Shown here: piece by piece, positions 44,804 to 54,657 of the stretch
Numbering within the stretch: position 1 is the stretch's first letter
Layout of the letters: every line of letters begins with the position of its first letter
Source of the DNA: CAVQFO01 sp963711725
Lineage (GTDB): Bacteria; Pseudomonadota; Gammaproteobacteria; Nitrococcales; Aquisalimonadaceae
Assembly: GCA_963711725.1 (NCBI GenBank)
Contig: CAVQFO010000023.1
Location: forward strand, 310,001-374,000
Direction: 5' to 3'
DNA length: 64,000 nucleotides
Notes under the pieces: generated by a model
What the model saw: only the letters and a program-made list of their open reading frames with translations
Told to the model about the DNA's origin: nothing
The model's database searches: none
Position numbers and translations under genes: made by a program

Positions 44804-47107
44804 TCAACGGCGGCGCTTGCCGGCGCCGCGGCGCCGGGGCCCGGTGCGGGAGCCCTTGCGGGCCGGACGCGGCGCGCCGTCTCCCCCGCCCTGTATCAGC
44901 TCGCCGTTCTGATCCAGGCTGCCGATCAGCGCCAGGTCAATCTTGCGGTCGTCCACGTCCACTCGGGCCACCTTGACCCGCACCCGGTCTGTGAGCCGGT
45001 ACTCCTTGCCGCTGCGCTCTCCGGTCAGGCGATGGCCGATGGGATCGAAGTGGAAAAAGTCGTTTTCCAGCTGGGTAACGTGGATCAGGCCCTCGACGTA
45101 GACGTCCTGCAACTCCACGAACAAGCCGAAACCGGTCACACCGGTCACGATGGCGTCAAACTCCCCGCCCAGGTGATCACGCATGTACTGACACTTGAGC
45201 GTCATCACCGCGTCGCGAGTGGCCTCGTCGGCCCGGCGCTCGGTCATGGAGCAGTGTTCGCCCAGTGCCAGCATCTCATCGTAGCCCACGCGGTAGTCCC
45301 GGCCGGTGCCGCCATTGACAATATGCCGGATGGCCCGGTGAACCATCAGATCCGGATAGCGCCGTATGGGCGATGTGAAGTGGGCGTATTCCTCCAGGGA
45401 CAGGCCGAAATGGCCCTCGTTCTTGGGCGAGTACACCGCCTGCTGCAGGGAGCGCAGCATGATCGTAGCGATCATGTGGCGATCCGGACGCTCGCGGGCG
45501 CGCTCCAGCACCCGGGCGTAGTCCTTGGCGGTGGGACTGTCACCGCCGCCCAACTGCAGCCCGACTTCGCCGAGGAATTGGCGCAGGTTGGCCAACTTTT
45601 CCTCGTTGGGCCCTTCGTGATTGCGGAACAGGCCGAGAATCCGGTGCTTCTCCAGGAAACGGGCCGTGGCCACGTTGGCCGAGATCATGCACTCCTCGAT
45701 CACCTTGTGGGCCTCGGTGCGCTCCGTGGGCTCGATGGACTCGATCACCTGGCCGGTGGGATCGAAGTTTATCCGCGTTTCGGTTGTCTCGAAATCGATC
45801 GCGCCCCGCTGCTTCCTCGCCTTGAGCAGGGCCTGGTAGGCCTCGTACAAGTGCTCGAGGTGGGGCAGGAGTTTCTTGTGGGCCTTGCGCAGGGCCTTGT
45901 CGTCGTCGACGAGCATGGCCGCCACGTCTTCATAGATGAAGCGCTGATGGGAATTCATCACCGCCTGATAGAACTTGGAACCGCGGATCTGCCCGCTCTT
46001 GGTGATCTGCATTTCACAGACCATGCACAGCCGATCCACGTGCGGATTCAGCGAGCACAGGCCGTTGGAGAGCACCTCCGGCAACATGGGCACGACATTG
46101 CGCGGGAAATAAACCGAATTGCCGCGTTCCCGGGCTTCCCGGTCCAGCGCCGAGCGCGGCTGCACGTAATGGGACACATCGGCAATGGCGACGATCAGCC
46201 GCCAACCACTGGCCGTGGGCTCGCAGAACACCGCGTCGTCGAAATCGCGCGCGTCGGCGCCGTCGATGGTCACCAAGGGCGTATCGCGCAGGTCGACCCG
46301 ACCCTCCTTGGCGGCATCCGGCACATGGTCGGAGAAATGCATCACCTCGCGGGCCACATCGTCGGGCCATTCCACCGGAATGCCGTGGACCCGCGCTGCG
46401 GTATCGATCTCCATGCCCGGCTCGATATGCGCGCCGAGCACTTCCAGCACCCGGCCGATGGGCTGGCGGCGCGGCTCCGGCTGGCGCGCCAGCTCCACCA
46501 CCACCAGATCACCGTCGGCGGCCTCGCCCTGCGCCGCGGCGGGAACGATCACGTCCTGATGAATCCGGCGATTGCTGGGCACAACGAAACCAACCCCGCT
46601 CTCACGGAAGAACCGACCCACCACGGTCCGGTTCTGGCGGTCGATCACATCCACCAGTTCGCCTTCCGGAGCGCCCTGGGCATCAACCCCGGTTATCCGC
46701 ACCACGGCTCGATCACCATGGAGCAGCGAGCGCATTTGCGCCGGGGAAAGATGGATCTTCGGGCCGCCCACATCGGGGGTCAGAAAGCCGTCGCCGTCCG
46801 CGCGACCCATCACCCGGCCGCGAACCAGCTCCTTGTTGTCCACCAGCACATACGCCTTGCGGCGGTTGCAGATCACCTGGCCGTCGCGGGTCATGGCGAT
46901 CAGGCGACGGCGCAGCCCTTCTTGGGCGTCCGGATCACGAATGTCGAGGAGGTCGGCAAGTTCGTTGCGGGTCAGCGGCTTGGCGCTTTCCGCCAGTTGC
47001 TCCATCAGGAATTCCCGGCTGGGCACCGGATTCTCGTATTTTTGCTCTTCCCGTTCCCGGAAGGGATCCTGGGTGGGATCAGTCGTGGCGGTCCTCTTTT
47101 TTGACAT
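44804..47107 (-). CDS. rnr: Ribonuclease R
   Basis: A 767-residue 3'-5' exoribonuclease: N-terminal winged helix (LTRNELADLLDIRDPDAQEG), cold-shock domains, the RNB catalytic domain with TIDGADARDFDDAVFCEP (metal-binding Asp cluster) and FTSPIRRYPDLMVHRAIRHI, an S1 domain (FDAIVTGVTGFGLFVELQDV) and a basic C-terminus (KGSRTGPRRRGAGKRRR). It degrades structured RNA. It lies 22 bp upstream of rlmB, the conserved rnr-rlmB pair. Confidence 0.97.
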   Translation of the reverse strand: MSKKRTATTDPTQDPFREREEQKYENPVPSREFLMEQLAESAKPLTRNELADLLDIRDPDAQEGLRRRLIAMTRDGQVICNRRKAYVLVDNKELVRGRVMGRADGDGFLTPDVGGPKIHLSPAQMRSLLHGDRAVVRITGVDAQGAPEGELVDVIDRQNRTVVGRFFRESGVGFVVPSNRRIHQDVIVPAAAQGEAADGDLVVVELARQPEPRRQPIGRVLEVLGAHIEPGMEIDTAARVHGIPVEWPDDVAREVMHFSDHVPDAAKEGRVDLRDTPLVTIDGADARDFDDAVFCEPTASGWRLIVAIADVSHYVQPRSALDREARERGNSVYFPRNVVPMLPEVLSNGLCSLNPHVDRLCMVCEMQITKSGQIRGSKFYQAVMNSHQRFIYEDVAAMLVDDDKALRKAHKKLLPHLEHLYEAYQALLKARKQRGAIDFETTETRINFDPTGQVIESIEPTERTEAHKVIEECMISANVATARFLEKHRILGLFRNHEGPNEEKLANLRQFLGEVGLQLGGGDSPTAKDYARVLERARERPDRHMIATIMLRSLQQAVYSPKNEGHFGLSLEEYAHFTSPIRRYPDLMVHRAIRHIVNGGTGRDYRVGYDEMLALGEHCSMTERRADEATRDAVMTLKCQYMRDHLGGEFDAIVTGVTGFGLFVELQDVYVEGLIHVTQLENDFFHFDPIGHRLTGERSGKEYRLTDRVRVKVARVDVDDRKIDLALIGSLDQNGELIQGGGDGAPRPARKGSRTGPRRRGAGKRRR

Positions 47108-47220
47108 TCAGTCCTTCTTGGCGTTGATGATGGTAGCCCGCAGGATACGCGAATGCCCGACGCCTGTAACCTCGCCGGGAAGCCGCTGCAATACGCTCGG
47201 AATATTGGCGCCGCGCCCCG

Positions 47221-47249
47221 TTGACAGCACCGGGTGCGGCCGGTAAAGT
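47221..47249 (+). promoter_or_regulatory. Sigma-70 promoter of tRNA-Leu(CAG)
   Basis: TTGACA and TAAAGT with a 17-bp GC-rich spacer, followed by TTGCGCC. The predicted start near 47256 is about 40 bp ahead of the tRNA. Confidence 0.65.
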
Positions 47250-47296
47250 TTGCGCCCTACCGCTTACCGGCCATCCCGATTCGTCGGGTTGACCAA

Positions 47297-47383
47297 GCCC
47301 AGGTGGCGGAATTGGTAGACGCGCTAGCTTCAGGTGCTAGTGGGGGCAACCCCGTGGAGGTTCAAGTCCTCTCCTGGGCACCA
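47297..47383 (+). tRNA. tRNA-Leu (anticodon CAG)
   Basis: 87 nt class II tRNA: acceptor GCCCAGG/CCTGGGC, anticodon stem CTAGC/GCTAG with loop TTCAGGT, variable arm TGGGGGCAACCCCGT, T-arm AGGTTCAAGTCCT and encoded CCA. Confidence 0.97.
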
Positions 47384-47395
47384 TCTGAAAGAGAA

Positions 47396-47424
47396 AAGGC
47401 GAGCTTTTTGGCTCGCCTTTTTTC
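47396..47424. terminator. Bidirectional intrinsic terminator (tRNA-Leu / purL)
   Basis: AAGGCGAGC-TTTTTG-GCTCGCCTT followed by TTTTCG on the plus strand, with A-rich sequence before the stem that gives a T-rich tail on the minus strand. It lies 12 bp after the tRNA and about 20 bp after the purL stop. Confidence 0.9.
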
Positions 47425-47441
47425 GTTTCAGGACTTCTCGG

Positions 47442-50400
47442 CTAATCCACCCAGACGCGGGCGTTGCGGAACAGCCGCATCCACGGGCCGTCCTCGCCCC
47501 ACACCTCCGGGCGCCAAGAATTCTGGACACTGCGGAACACGCGCTCCGGGTGTGGCATCAGAATGGTGGCGCGGCCGTCCCGGCTGGTCAGGCCCGTGAT
47601 GCCCAGCGGCGAGCCGTTGGGATTGAGGGGGTAACGCGACGCCACGCGGCCCGCGTAGTCCACGTACCGAACCGCGACCAGACCCGTCGCCATGGCATCA
47701 CGGGCGGCCTGGTCGTCCGCGAATCCGGCGCGGCCCTCGCCATGGGCCACCACCACCGGCAGGCGCGAGCCCGCCATGCCCCGCAACAGCACGGACGGAC
47801 TGTCCAGGATCTCCACCTGGGAGACGCGGGCCTCGTACTGCTCGGAGCGGTTACGCAGGAAGCGCGGCCAGTGGCCTGCACCCGGGATCAAATCCTTGAG
47901 CGTCGCCAACATCTGGCAGCCGTTGCATACCCCCAGGGTGAAGGTATCCGGCCGCTCGAAGAAGGCGGCGAACTGCTCGCGGGCGCGCTCATTGAACAGG
48001 ACGGACTTGGCCCAGCCGCCGCCGGCACCCAGCACGTCGCCATAGGAGAAACCGCCGCAGGCGGCCAGTCCGCGGAAGCCTTCAAGACCGAGGCGACCCT
48101 CGAGCACATCGGTCATGTGCACGTCCACGGTTTCAAACCCGGCCCGATCGAATGCGGCCGCCATCTCAACCTGGCCGTTGACCCCCTGTTCACGCAACAC
48201 CGCCACCCGGGGTCGGGCGCCGGTGGCGAGATAGGGCGCGGCAATGTCGTCGGCCGGATCAAAGGCCAGATCGGAAAACAGGCCGGTGTCGCCCTCGTCG
48301 ACCAACGCCTCGTATTCCTCGGCCGCGCATTGGGGGTTGTCACGCAAGGCCTGAATCCGGTAGCTGGTCTCGCTCCAGCCGCGCAGCAGATCCCGCAATG
48401 GTTCGTCCAGCACGGCGGCGCCGGCAAGGCGGGCGACGACGCGGCCGTCCATGCGCACGGCGCCGAAGGCGTGGCTGTGGTGACCCAGGCCCACGCGATG
48501 GAGGTACTCCAGCACCTCCTGGCGCTCGCTGCGCCGGACCTGAATGACGGCACCCAGCTCCTCGCTGAACAGGGCCGCGAGGGCATTGTCGCCCAGCGCA
48601 TCCAACTCGACTTCCAGGCCGATACGGCCGGCGAAGGCCATTTCCGCCAAGGTCGCGAAAAGCCCCCCGTCGGAACGATCGTGGTAGGCCAGAAGCAGGC
48701 CCCGGCGATTCAACTCCTGGATGGCGTTGAAAAAGCTTACCAGTGCGCCCGGGTCGTCCAGATCGGCAGGTCTGTGGCCCATTTGCCCGTAGACCTGGGC
48801 CAGCGCCGAGGCTCCGAGCCGATTGTGGCCCTTGCCGAGGTCAATCAGGATCAGCTCGGTTTCCAGATCCCGCTTGAGTTCCGGGGTCAGCGTCAGGCGG
48901 GCGTCGTCCACGGCGGCGAAGGCAGAGATGATCAACGACAGGGGCGAGGTCACCGAGCGGGTCTCGCCGGCCTCCTCCCAAACCGTTTTCATGGACAGGG
49001 AGTCCTTGCCCACGGGGATGGCAATCCCCAGCTTCGGGCACAACTCGCGGCCCACGGCGCGGACGGTGTCGTAGAGATTGGCATCCTCGCCGGGATGACC
49101 GGCCGGCGCCATCCAGTTGGCCGAGAGATTCACCTTGCGGATATCACCCACATCGGCCGCGGCCAGGTTGGTCAGCGCCTCGCCCACGGCCATGCGCCCC
49201 GAGGCCGGCGCGTCCAGCAACGCGGCGGGGGTGCGCTCGCCCATGCTCATGGCCTCGCCCGCGTAGCCCTGGTAATCGGCCAGGGTCACGGCCACGTCGG
49301 CCACGGGCACCTGCCACGGACCGACCATCTGATCGCGGGCGACCAGACCGGAAACGCTACGGTCGCCGATGGTAATCAGGAATTGCTTGCCGGCGACGGC
49401 GGGCAAGGCCAGCACCCGATAAGCCGCTTCCCGGGGGTCGATTTCATCCAGTGCCAGCTCGGGTTTGGTGAAGGGGTGGCGCCGGACATCGCGCAGCATC
49501 TTCGGCGGCTTGCCGAACAGCAGGTCCATGGGGATATGAACGGGATAATTGTCGAACTGGCCGTCACCCAGGATCAGTTCCCGGTCCTCGGTGGCCTCGC
49601 CGATCACGGCAAAGGGGCAGCGTTCACGCTCGCATACGGCCTGGAACCGTTCCAGGTCCTCGGGCTCCACGGCCAGGACGTAACGCTCCTGGGCCTCGTT
49701 GCTCCAAATCTGCATCGGCGACATGCCGGGATCGTCGTTGGGCACCGCCCGCAGTTCCAGGCGGCCGCCCCGGGCGCTGTCCTCGAGGATTTCCGGCACG
49801 GCGTTGGACAGACCGCCGGCGCCCACGTCGTGGATGGAGACGATGGGGTTGTCCTCCCCCATGGCCCAACAGGCGTCGATGACTTCCTGAACCCGGCGTT
49901 CGATTTCGGGGTTGCTCCGCTGAACGGAGGCAAAATCCAGATCTTCCTCGCTCTCGCCGCTGGCCATTGACGAGGCCGCGCCACCACCCAGGCCGATCAG
50001 CATGGCCGGCCCGCCCACCACGATGACCTGCGCCCGCGGCGGCAGTTCGTGCTTGTCCACATGCATGGGCCGGACGTTGCCTACGCCGCCCGCGATCATG
50101 ATGGGCTTGTGGTAGCCGCGCACTTCGCGCCCGGCGGGGCCTTCCGTCTCCGCCTCGAAGGTACGGAAGTACCCCGCCAGGTTGGGTCGGCCGAATTCGT
50201 TGTTGTAGGCGGCGGCGCCGATGGGCGCCTCGATCATGATATCCAGGGCCGAGGCGATGCGCGCCGGGCGGCCGAAGTCCCGCTCCCAGGGACGGGCCGC
50301 CCCGGGCAGATGCAGATTGGAAACCGAGAACCCCACCAGACCGGCCTTGGGCTTGGCGCCGCGGCCGGTCGCCCCCTCGTCGCGAATCTCTCCGCCTGCT

Positions 50401-51335
50401 CCGGTAGCCGCGCCGGGGAACGGCGCAATGGCCGTCGGGTGATTGTGGGTCTCCACCTTCATGACCAGATGCGCGGGCTCGTCATGGGGCCGATAGACCC
50501 GGTCCGTGGGATCGGCGAAGAAGCGCCGGGCCTGCGATCCCTGGACGACGGCGGCGTTGTCGCTGTACGCGGAGAGCACGCCTTCGGGACGGGATTCATG
50601 AGTGTGGCGGATCATGTCGAACAGCGAGTGCGGCTGGGATTCGCCGTCGATGACCCAATCGGCCCGAAAGATCTTGTGGCGGCAATGCTCCGAATTCGCC
50701 TGGGCGAACATCATCAACTCCACGTCCGTGGGATTGCGGCCCAAGGCGGTGTAGCTGTCCACCAGATAGTCGATTTCATCGGGCGCCAAGGCCAGGCCCA
50801 GGGCGGCGTCGGCCGCCTCCAGCGCGGCGCGGCCACCGCCGATCAAGTCTACACTCTCCAGCGGTGCCGCCCGCTGTTGCTGGAACAGGGCTTCGGCATC
50901 ATCGAAGGACAGCCAGACGTCGTCGGTCATGCGGTCATGCAGGGGTGCGGCCAGGGCCAGCAGATCAATATCCGACAGGGGCCCGTTCTCGGCGCGGACG
51001 TAGTAGGCCACTCCCCGCTCCACCCGGCGCACCGTGCCCAGGCCACAGTTGTGGACGATATCGGTGGCCTTGGTGGACCACGGCGAAATCGTGCCCGCCC
51101 GGGGGGTAACCAGCAACAACTGGCCGGCGGGCTCCGGCGCGGCCGGCGCCGGGCCGTATTCCAGGAGGTTTCGCAATCGATGCGATTCGGCTTCCGTCAG
51201 TGTGCGGTCCATTTCGGCGAAGTGAACGAACTCCGCCTCCAGGGCGCAAATATCGGGATTGAGGGACCGCAATTGATCGAGCAGCTTGGCGATGCGGAAA
51301 TCGGAAAGCGCGCTGGAGCCGCGAAGACGCAACAT
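47442..51335 (-). CDS. purL: Phosphoribosylformylglycinamidine synthase
   Basis: A 1297-residue single-chain (large-type) FGAM synthase, the fourth step of purine synthesis. In order: N-terminal domain (MLRLRGSSALSDFRIAKLLD), linker, two AIR-synthase-type ATP domains (VKVETHNHPTAIAPFPGAAT, GGVGNVRPMHV, IVSIHDVGAGGLSNAVPEIL) and a C-terminal glutaminase with the nucleophile Cys in LGVCNGCQMLATL and the HPERVFR triad histidine. Length and order match gammaproteobacterial PurL. Confidence 0.98.
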   Translation of the reverse strand: MLRLRGSSALSDFRIAKLLDQLRSLNPDICALEAEFVHFAEMDRTLTEAESHRLRNLLEYGPAPAAPEPAGQLLLVTPRAGTISPWSTKATDIVHNCGLGTVRRVERGVAYYVRAENGPLSDIDLLALAAPLHDRMTDDVWLSFDDAEALFQQQRAAPLESVDLIGGGRAALEAADAALGLALAPDEIDYLVDSYTALGRNPTDVELMMFAQANSEHCRHKIFRADWVIDGESQPHSLFDMIRHTHESRPEGVLSAYSDNAAVVQGSQARRFFADPTDRVYRPHDEPAHLVMKVETHNHPTAIAPFPGAATGAGGEIRDEGATGRGAKPKAGLVGFSVSNLHLPGAARPWERDFGRPARIASALDIMIEAPIGAAAYNNEFGRPNLAGYFRTFEAETEGPAGREVRGYHKPIMIAGGVGNVRPMHVDKHELPPRAQVIVVGGPAMLIGLGGGAASSMASGESEEDLDFASVQRSNPEIERRVQEVIDACWAMGEDNPIVSIHDVGAGGLSNAVPEILEDSARGGRLELRAVPNDDPGMSPMQIWSNEAQERYVLAVEPEDLERFQAVCERERCPFAVIGEATEDRELILGDGQFDNYPVHIPMDLLFGKPPKMLRDVRRHPFTKPELALDEIDPREAAYRVLALPAVAGKQFLITIGDRSVSGLVARDQMVGPWQVPVADVAVTLADYQGYAGEAMSMGERTPAALLDAPASGRMAVGEALTNLAAADVGDIRKVNLSANWMAPAGHPGEDANLYDTVRAVGRELCPKLGIAIPVGKDSLSMKTVWEEAGETRSVTSPLSLIISAFAAVDDARLTLTPELKRDLETELILIDLGKGHNRLGASALAQVYGQMGHRPADLDDPGALVSFFNAIQELNRRGLLLAYHDRSDGGLFATLAEMAFAGRIGLEVELDALGDNALAALFSEELGAVIQVRRSERQEVLEYLHRVGLGHHSHAFGAVRMDGRVVARLAGAAVLDEPLRDLLRGWSETSYRIQALRDNPQCAAEEYEALVDEGDTGLFSDLAFDPADDIAAPYLATGARPRVAVLREQGVNGQVEMAAAFDRAGFETVDVHMTDVLEGRLGLEGFRGLAACGGFSYGDVLGAGGGWAKSVLFNERAREQFAAFFERPDTFTLGVCNGCQMLATLKDLIPGAGHWPRFLRNRSEQYEARVSQVEILDSPSVLLRGMAGSRLPVVVAHGEGRAGFADDQAARDAMATGLVAVRYVDYAGRVASRYPLNPNGSPLGITGLTSRDGRATILMPHPERVFRSVQNSWRPEVWGEDGPWMRLFRNARVWVD

Positions 51336-51372
51336 GGATATGGCCTGAACTATCGGTAAGAACGACGCAAAC

Positions 51373-51404
51373 GCGGTCCCGGCGGAGGAGGCCGCCGGGA
51401 CCGC
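51373..51404 (-). terminator. Hairpin after bamC
   Basis: GCGGTCCCGGCGG and CCGCCGGGACCGC form a perfect 13-bp stem with loop AGGAGG, 12 bp beyond the bamC stop. Only GTTTGCG follows on the minus strand, so the T tract is weak. Confidence 0.55.
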
Positions 51405-51415
51405 CCGGTAAACGG

Positions 51416-52543
51416 TCAGCCGAGCTGATCCTTGATCAGCACCAGCAGGCGCTGGGCGAAATCCTCGGGCACGGCTTCACCCTTCTCCCGCGTGACGGTG
51501 GCGCGGGTGGTATCTCCCTGATCCTTCACGTGGATCACGAATACGGTGGGCTTCTTGGGCTCGTCCTTGCGCCAAAAAGCCAGACTGGCAAAGAAGCCCT
51601 TGTCCTGGTTTTCACCGCTGGAAGGATCGTAGCGGATCAGGTACCGCCCTTGGCCTCGGTCGCGATCCTCCACGGTGAAGCCGGCACGATCCAGCGCCAG
51701 GCCGATCCGGCGCCAGCCATTGTAGAACGGTTCATCCAGCACGAGAACGACCGTGCCGTCCTTTTCGCGATCCACATGAGCGGCCGGTTGGCCACCCTCG
51801 GCCTTGGCCACCTTCTGCAGGGCGTTGGGCTGTTTCATGCCGGCGTAGAGCAACAGGCCGCGAAGGATTTCCGCCTCCATGAACGGGTCGGAGGGGCGCG
51901 CTTCCCACTGGCCCTGATCCGCCTCGCCGCCCACTTTGGCGGCGCGCCTGTCGGCGACATACAGCTCACTGTGGGACGCATCGGTACCAGGTTCCACCCG
52001 GAACAGGAATTGGTCGCGCACGTCGCTATCGCCGGGCCGCTGCACCAAGGGCGCGAACAGCCCCCGGGTCACCGAGGCGCCGTTGGCGAGCCAAGCGGTC
52101 TCCACCACACCCAGGGCCGGATTCGCATAGGCCACGGCGACATTGTTGGCTTTGAGGAACTCCTGCACCCACTGCCAGGTGTCCTTGGGAGGGGCAGCAA
52201 TCTCCAACCAACGCTGGCCGTCATAACGGTGAACGGTAATCCCATCTGGTTTGGGGGCCAGATACTGATTGCCGCCGCTTTCCTTGTAGCCGGAGTAGGT
52301 CGCGCTGCCGGGACGGCCCTCTTCCTCGCCGGGGATGGCCATGGTGTTGCCCGTCTGCTCTTTGGACAGATCCGGCGGCACCACCAATTGCTTGGAGGTG
52401 GGCGGGCCGGCGGACTCGCCATCGTCGTTGGCGCCGAACCACCCTCGCACGGTTGAACAGCCGCTCAGGCCCAACGAGGCGACCAGGAGTACTGCCAGGG
52501 TTTGCGCACCGATCCGGCGGGATATCCGGGAGACGGCGATCAC
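51416..52543 (-). CDS. bamC: Outer-membrane assembly lipoprotein BamC
   Basis: About 375 residues from a GTG overlapping the dapA stop (GTGA). A lipoprotein signal ends in GLSGCS, followed by an extended linker (KQLVVPPDLSKEQTGN, the BamC segment that contacts BamD) and two helix-grip domains (KDTWQWVQEFLKANNVAVAY; YNGWRRIGLALDRAGFTVED). BamC is part of the BAM complex that inserts outer-membrane beta-barrels. The dapA-bamC pair is standard in gammaproteobacteria. Confidence 0.93.
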   Translation of the reverse strand: MIAVSRISRRIGAQTLAVLLVASLGLSGCSTVRGWFGANDDGESAGPPTSKQLVVPPDLSKEQTGNTMAIPGEEEGRPGSATYSGYKESGGNQYLAPKPDGITVHRYDGQRWLEIAAPPKDTWQWVQEFLKANNVAVAYANPALGVVETAWLANGASVTRGLFAPLVQRPGDSDVRDQFLFRVEPGTDASHSELYVADRRAAKVGGEADQGQWEARPSDPFMEAEILRGLLLYAGMKQPNALQKVAKAEGGQPAAHVDREKDGTVVLVLDEPFYNGWRRIGLALDRAGFTVEDRDRGQGRYLIRYDPSSGENQDKGFFASLAFWRKDEPKKPTVFVIHVKDQGDTTRATVTREKGEAVPEDFAQRLLVLIKDQLG

Positions 52544-53418
52544 TCGATCACACCCGCCAGCTTCATGGCCTGGCGTACTGTTTCGTGGCAGCGGCTCGAC
52601 AACGGCGTCATCGGCAAGCGTATGCCGGGGCCGATCAGCCCCATCTGCTGCACGGCCCACTTCACGGGGATGGGATTCGACTCCACGAACAGCGCCTTGT
52701 GAAGCGCGGCCAGTCGGGCATCGATCTCCGCGGCCTTTTCGCGGTCGCCGCTGAGGGCCGCGGCGCACATTTCGTGCATCAAACGGGGCGCCACATTGGC
52801 CGTAACCGAAATCACGCCCTTGCCGCCGGCCAGGATTGTTTCACGGCCATTGGCATCATCGCCGCTGTAGACGTCGATCTTGTCGCCGCAGCGATCCAGA
52901 ATCTCGCGAGCGCGCTGGACGGTTCCCTGGGCTTCCTTGATAGCCACGATATTGGAAATATGCGAGAGGCGCTCTACTGTTTCCGGCAACATGTCACAGG
53001 CCGTGCGGCCGGGCACGTTGTAGAGGATCTGGGGAATGGGCACCGCCTCCGCGATGGCCTTGAAATGCTGATACAAACCTTCCTGAGTCGGTTTGTTGTA
53101 GTAAGGCGTCACCAGCAGCACGGCGTCGCAACCGCCTTCCATCGCGCAGCGGCTGAGCTTGATGGCCTCCCAGGTGGAGTTCGCGCCGGTGCCGCCGATC
53201 ACGGGTACTCGCCCGCGGGCCGCGTCCACGACCTTGCGCATCACCTCACAGTGTTCGTCGTAATCCAGGGTGGCGGACTCGCCTGTGGTGCCCACCGCGA
53301 CAATGCCGTCGGTGCCGTTTTCCACATGAAAATCCACCAGTTTGGCCAGCGCCGCGTCGTCCAGCGCACCGTCGTTGTGCATCGGCGTAACCATGGCGAC
53401 CATGCTTCCACGAAACAT
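52540..53418 (-). CDS. dapA: 4-hydroxy-tetrahydrodipicolinate synthase
   Basis: A 292-residue TIM-barrel aldolase that condenses pyruvate with aspartate semialdehyde in lysine/diaminopimelate synthesis. GTTGESATLDYDEH, VTPYYNKPTQEGLYQHF, LYNVPGRTACD (catalytic Tyr) and SNIVAIKEAQG (Schiff-base Lys) are present. The start at 53418 (MFRGSMVAMVTPM) follows GGAGTGCCGGAG. It diverges from gcvR, as in E. coli. Confidence 0.97.
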   Translation of the reverse strand: MFRGSMVAMVTPMHNDGALDDAALAKLVDFHVENGTDGIVAVGTTGESATLDYDEHCEVMRKVVDAARGRVPVIGGTGANSTWEAIKLSRCAMEGGCDAVLLVTPYYNKPTQEGLYQHFKAIAEAVPIPQILYNVPGRTACDMLPETVERLSHISNIVAIKEAQGTVQRAREILDRCGDKIDVYSGDDANGRETILAGGKGVISVTANVAPRLMHEMCAAALSGDREKAAEIDARLAALHKALFVESNPIPVKWAVQQMGLIGPGIRLPMTPLSSRCHETVRQAMKLAGVIE

Positions 53419-53549
53419 CTCCGGCACTCCCCTGGGAAAACAAAAAGTGCATACTACTTGGGCACCCGAAACCTGACAAGCCAAGCCGCCGCGCGTGTCG
53501 TGGTACACTGCGGCGCCGTGGCCCGGACGCCACCCGGATGAGTTGAGCT

Positions 53550-54080
53550 ATGCAGAAGCAACTGGTCATCACCGCCTTGGGCGAGGACCGCCCCGGAATC
53601 GTGAACGCCCTGTCCCGGGCCGTCGCCGATAGCGGTTGCAATATCGCCGACAGCCGCATGACGGTGCTGGGCGGCGAATTCGCCGTGATCCTCCTGGTCT
53701 CGGGCAAATGGAACGAACTGGCCAAGCTCGAGGCGCAGCTTCCCAATGTCGGGCGGGAGCTGGACTTGACGGTCAGCAGCAAGCGCACCGAAACCCGCCC
53801 CGGGGCCAAGAACCTGGCGCCCTACGCCGTTGAGGTGGTCTCCATCGACCACCCCGGGATCGTGCATCAACTGGCCCAGTTCTTCTCCAGCCGCCAGATC
53901 AACATCCGCGACATGAGCACCAGCAGTTATGCCGCAGCGCACACGGGTACCCCCATGTTCTCCATGCACATGACCTTGGACATCCCGTCGAGCGTGGCCA
54001 TCGCCCAATTGCGCGAAGAATTCATGGACTATTGCGATCAGCGCAACCTGGACGCCATCATCGAGCCACTGAAGGGCTGA
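53550..54080 (+). CDS. gcvR: GcvR-type ACT-domain regulator
   Basis: A 176-residue protein with two ACT domains: QLVITALGEDRPGIVNALSR near the start and VEVVSIDHPGIVHQLAQFFS near residue 96. It matches the glycine cleavage system transcriptional repressor family, which senses glycine and modulates GcvA in E. coli; no GcvA is in the window. Divergent from dapA and ahead of a peroxiredoxin, the usual dapA/gcvR/bcp layout. Confidence 0.9.
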   Translation: MQKQLVITALGEDRPGIVNALSRAVADSGCNIADSRMTVLGGEFAVILLVSGKWNELAKLEAQLPNVGRELDLTVSSKRTETRPGAKNLAPYAVEVVSIDHPGIVHQLAQFFSSRQINIRDMSTSSYAAAHTGTPMFSMHMTLDIPSSVAIAQLREEFMDYCDQRNLDAIIEPLKG

Positions 54081-54141
54081 TCCCGCACCGCGGGCGCACC
54101 GCCAATCGGGATCAGCGCGAACAGGAACAAGGAGGCGAATC

Positions 54142-54609
54142 ATGAGTACCGTCGAAATGGGCAAGAGCATCCCCGACTTCGAGCTTCCCGCCACCGGCGA
54201 TCAATCGATCCGCCTCTCCGGCCTGCGCGGGCGCAAGCTGATTTTGTTCTTCTACCCCAAAGCCAGCACGCCCGGTTGCACCCAGGAAGGCCAGGATTTC
54301 CGCGACCTCTACAAGGCGTTTCATGCCGCCGGGGCGGAAGTGCTGGGCATTTCCCGGGACGGCCTCAAGGCCCAGGAAAACTTCAAGTCCAAACACGAGT
54401 TCCCGTACGAACTGCTGTCGGATCGGGACGAAACGGTCTGCCGGCTGTTCGACGTGATCAAGGAAAAGAACATGTACGGCAAGCGCGTGATGGGGATCGA
54501 GCGCAGCACGTTCCTCATCGACGAGGAAGGCAGGCTGCAGCGTGAATGGCGCGGGGTGAAGGTCAAGGGCCATGCCCAGGAAGTCCTGGATACGGTGAAA
54601 GAACTCTAG
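54142..54609 (+). CDS. bcp: Thioredoxin-dependent peroxiredoxin (Bcp/PrxQ)
   Basis: A 155-residue thioredoxin-fold peroxidase. The peroxidatic Cys46 is in YPKASTPGCTQEGQDFRDLY. The position five residues later, where E. coli Bcp has its resolving Cys, is Gln, so this is probably a 1-Cys form resolved by an external thiol; the only other Cys is in DETVCRLFDV. AAGGAGG lies before the ATG. Confidence 0.93.
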   Translation: MSTVEMGKSIPDFELPATGDQSIRLSGLRGRKLILFFYPKASTPGCTQEGQDFRDLYKAFHAAGAEVLGISRDGLKAQENFKSKHEFPYELLSDRDETVCRLFDVIKEKNMYGKRVMGIERSTFLIDEEGRLQREWRGVKVKGHAQEVLDTVKEL

Positions 54610-54657
54610 CACCGCCCCAACACCGACAATCCGGCCCATCCGAACGAGCTGACATCA

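Noticed and set aside
44669..47104. An 811-codon open frame opposite rnr
   Set aside because: Antisense to the RNase R gene, no domain or RBS; a GC-rich shadow frame.
47334..49970. An 878-codon open frame opposite purL
   Set aside because: Antisense to the well-conserved FGAM synthase and starting within tRNA-Leu; a shadow frame.
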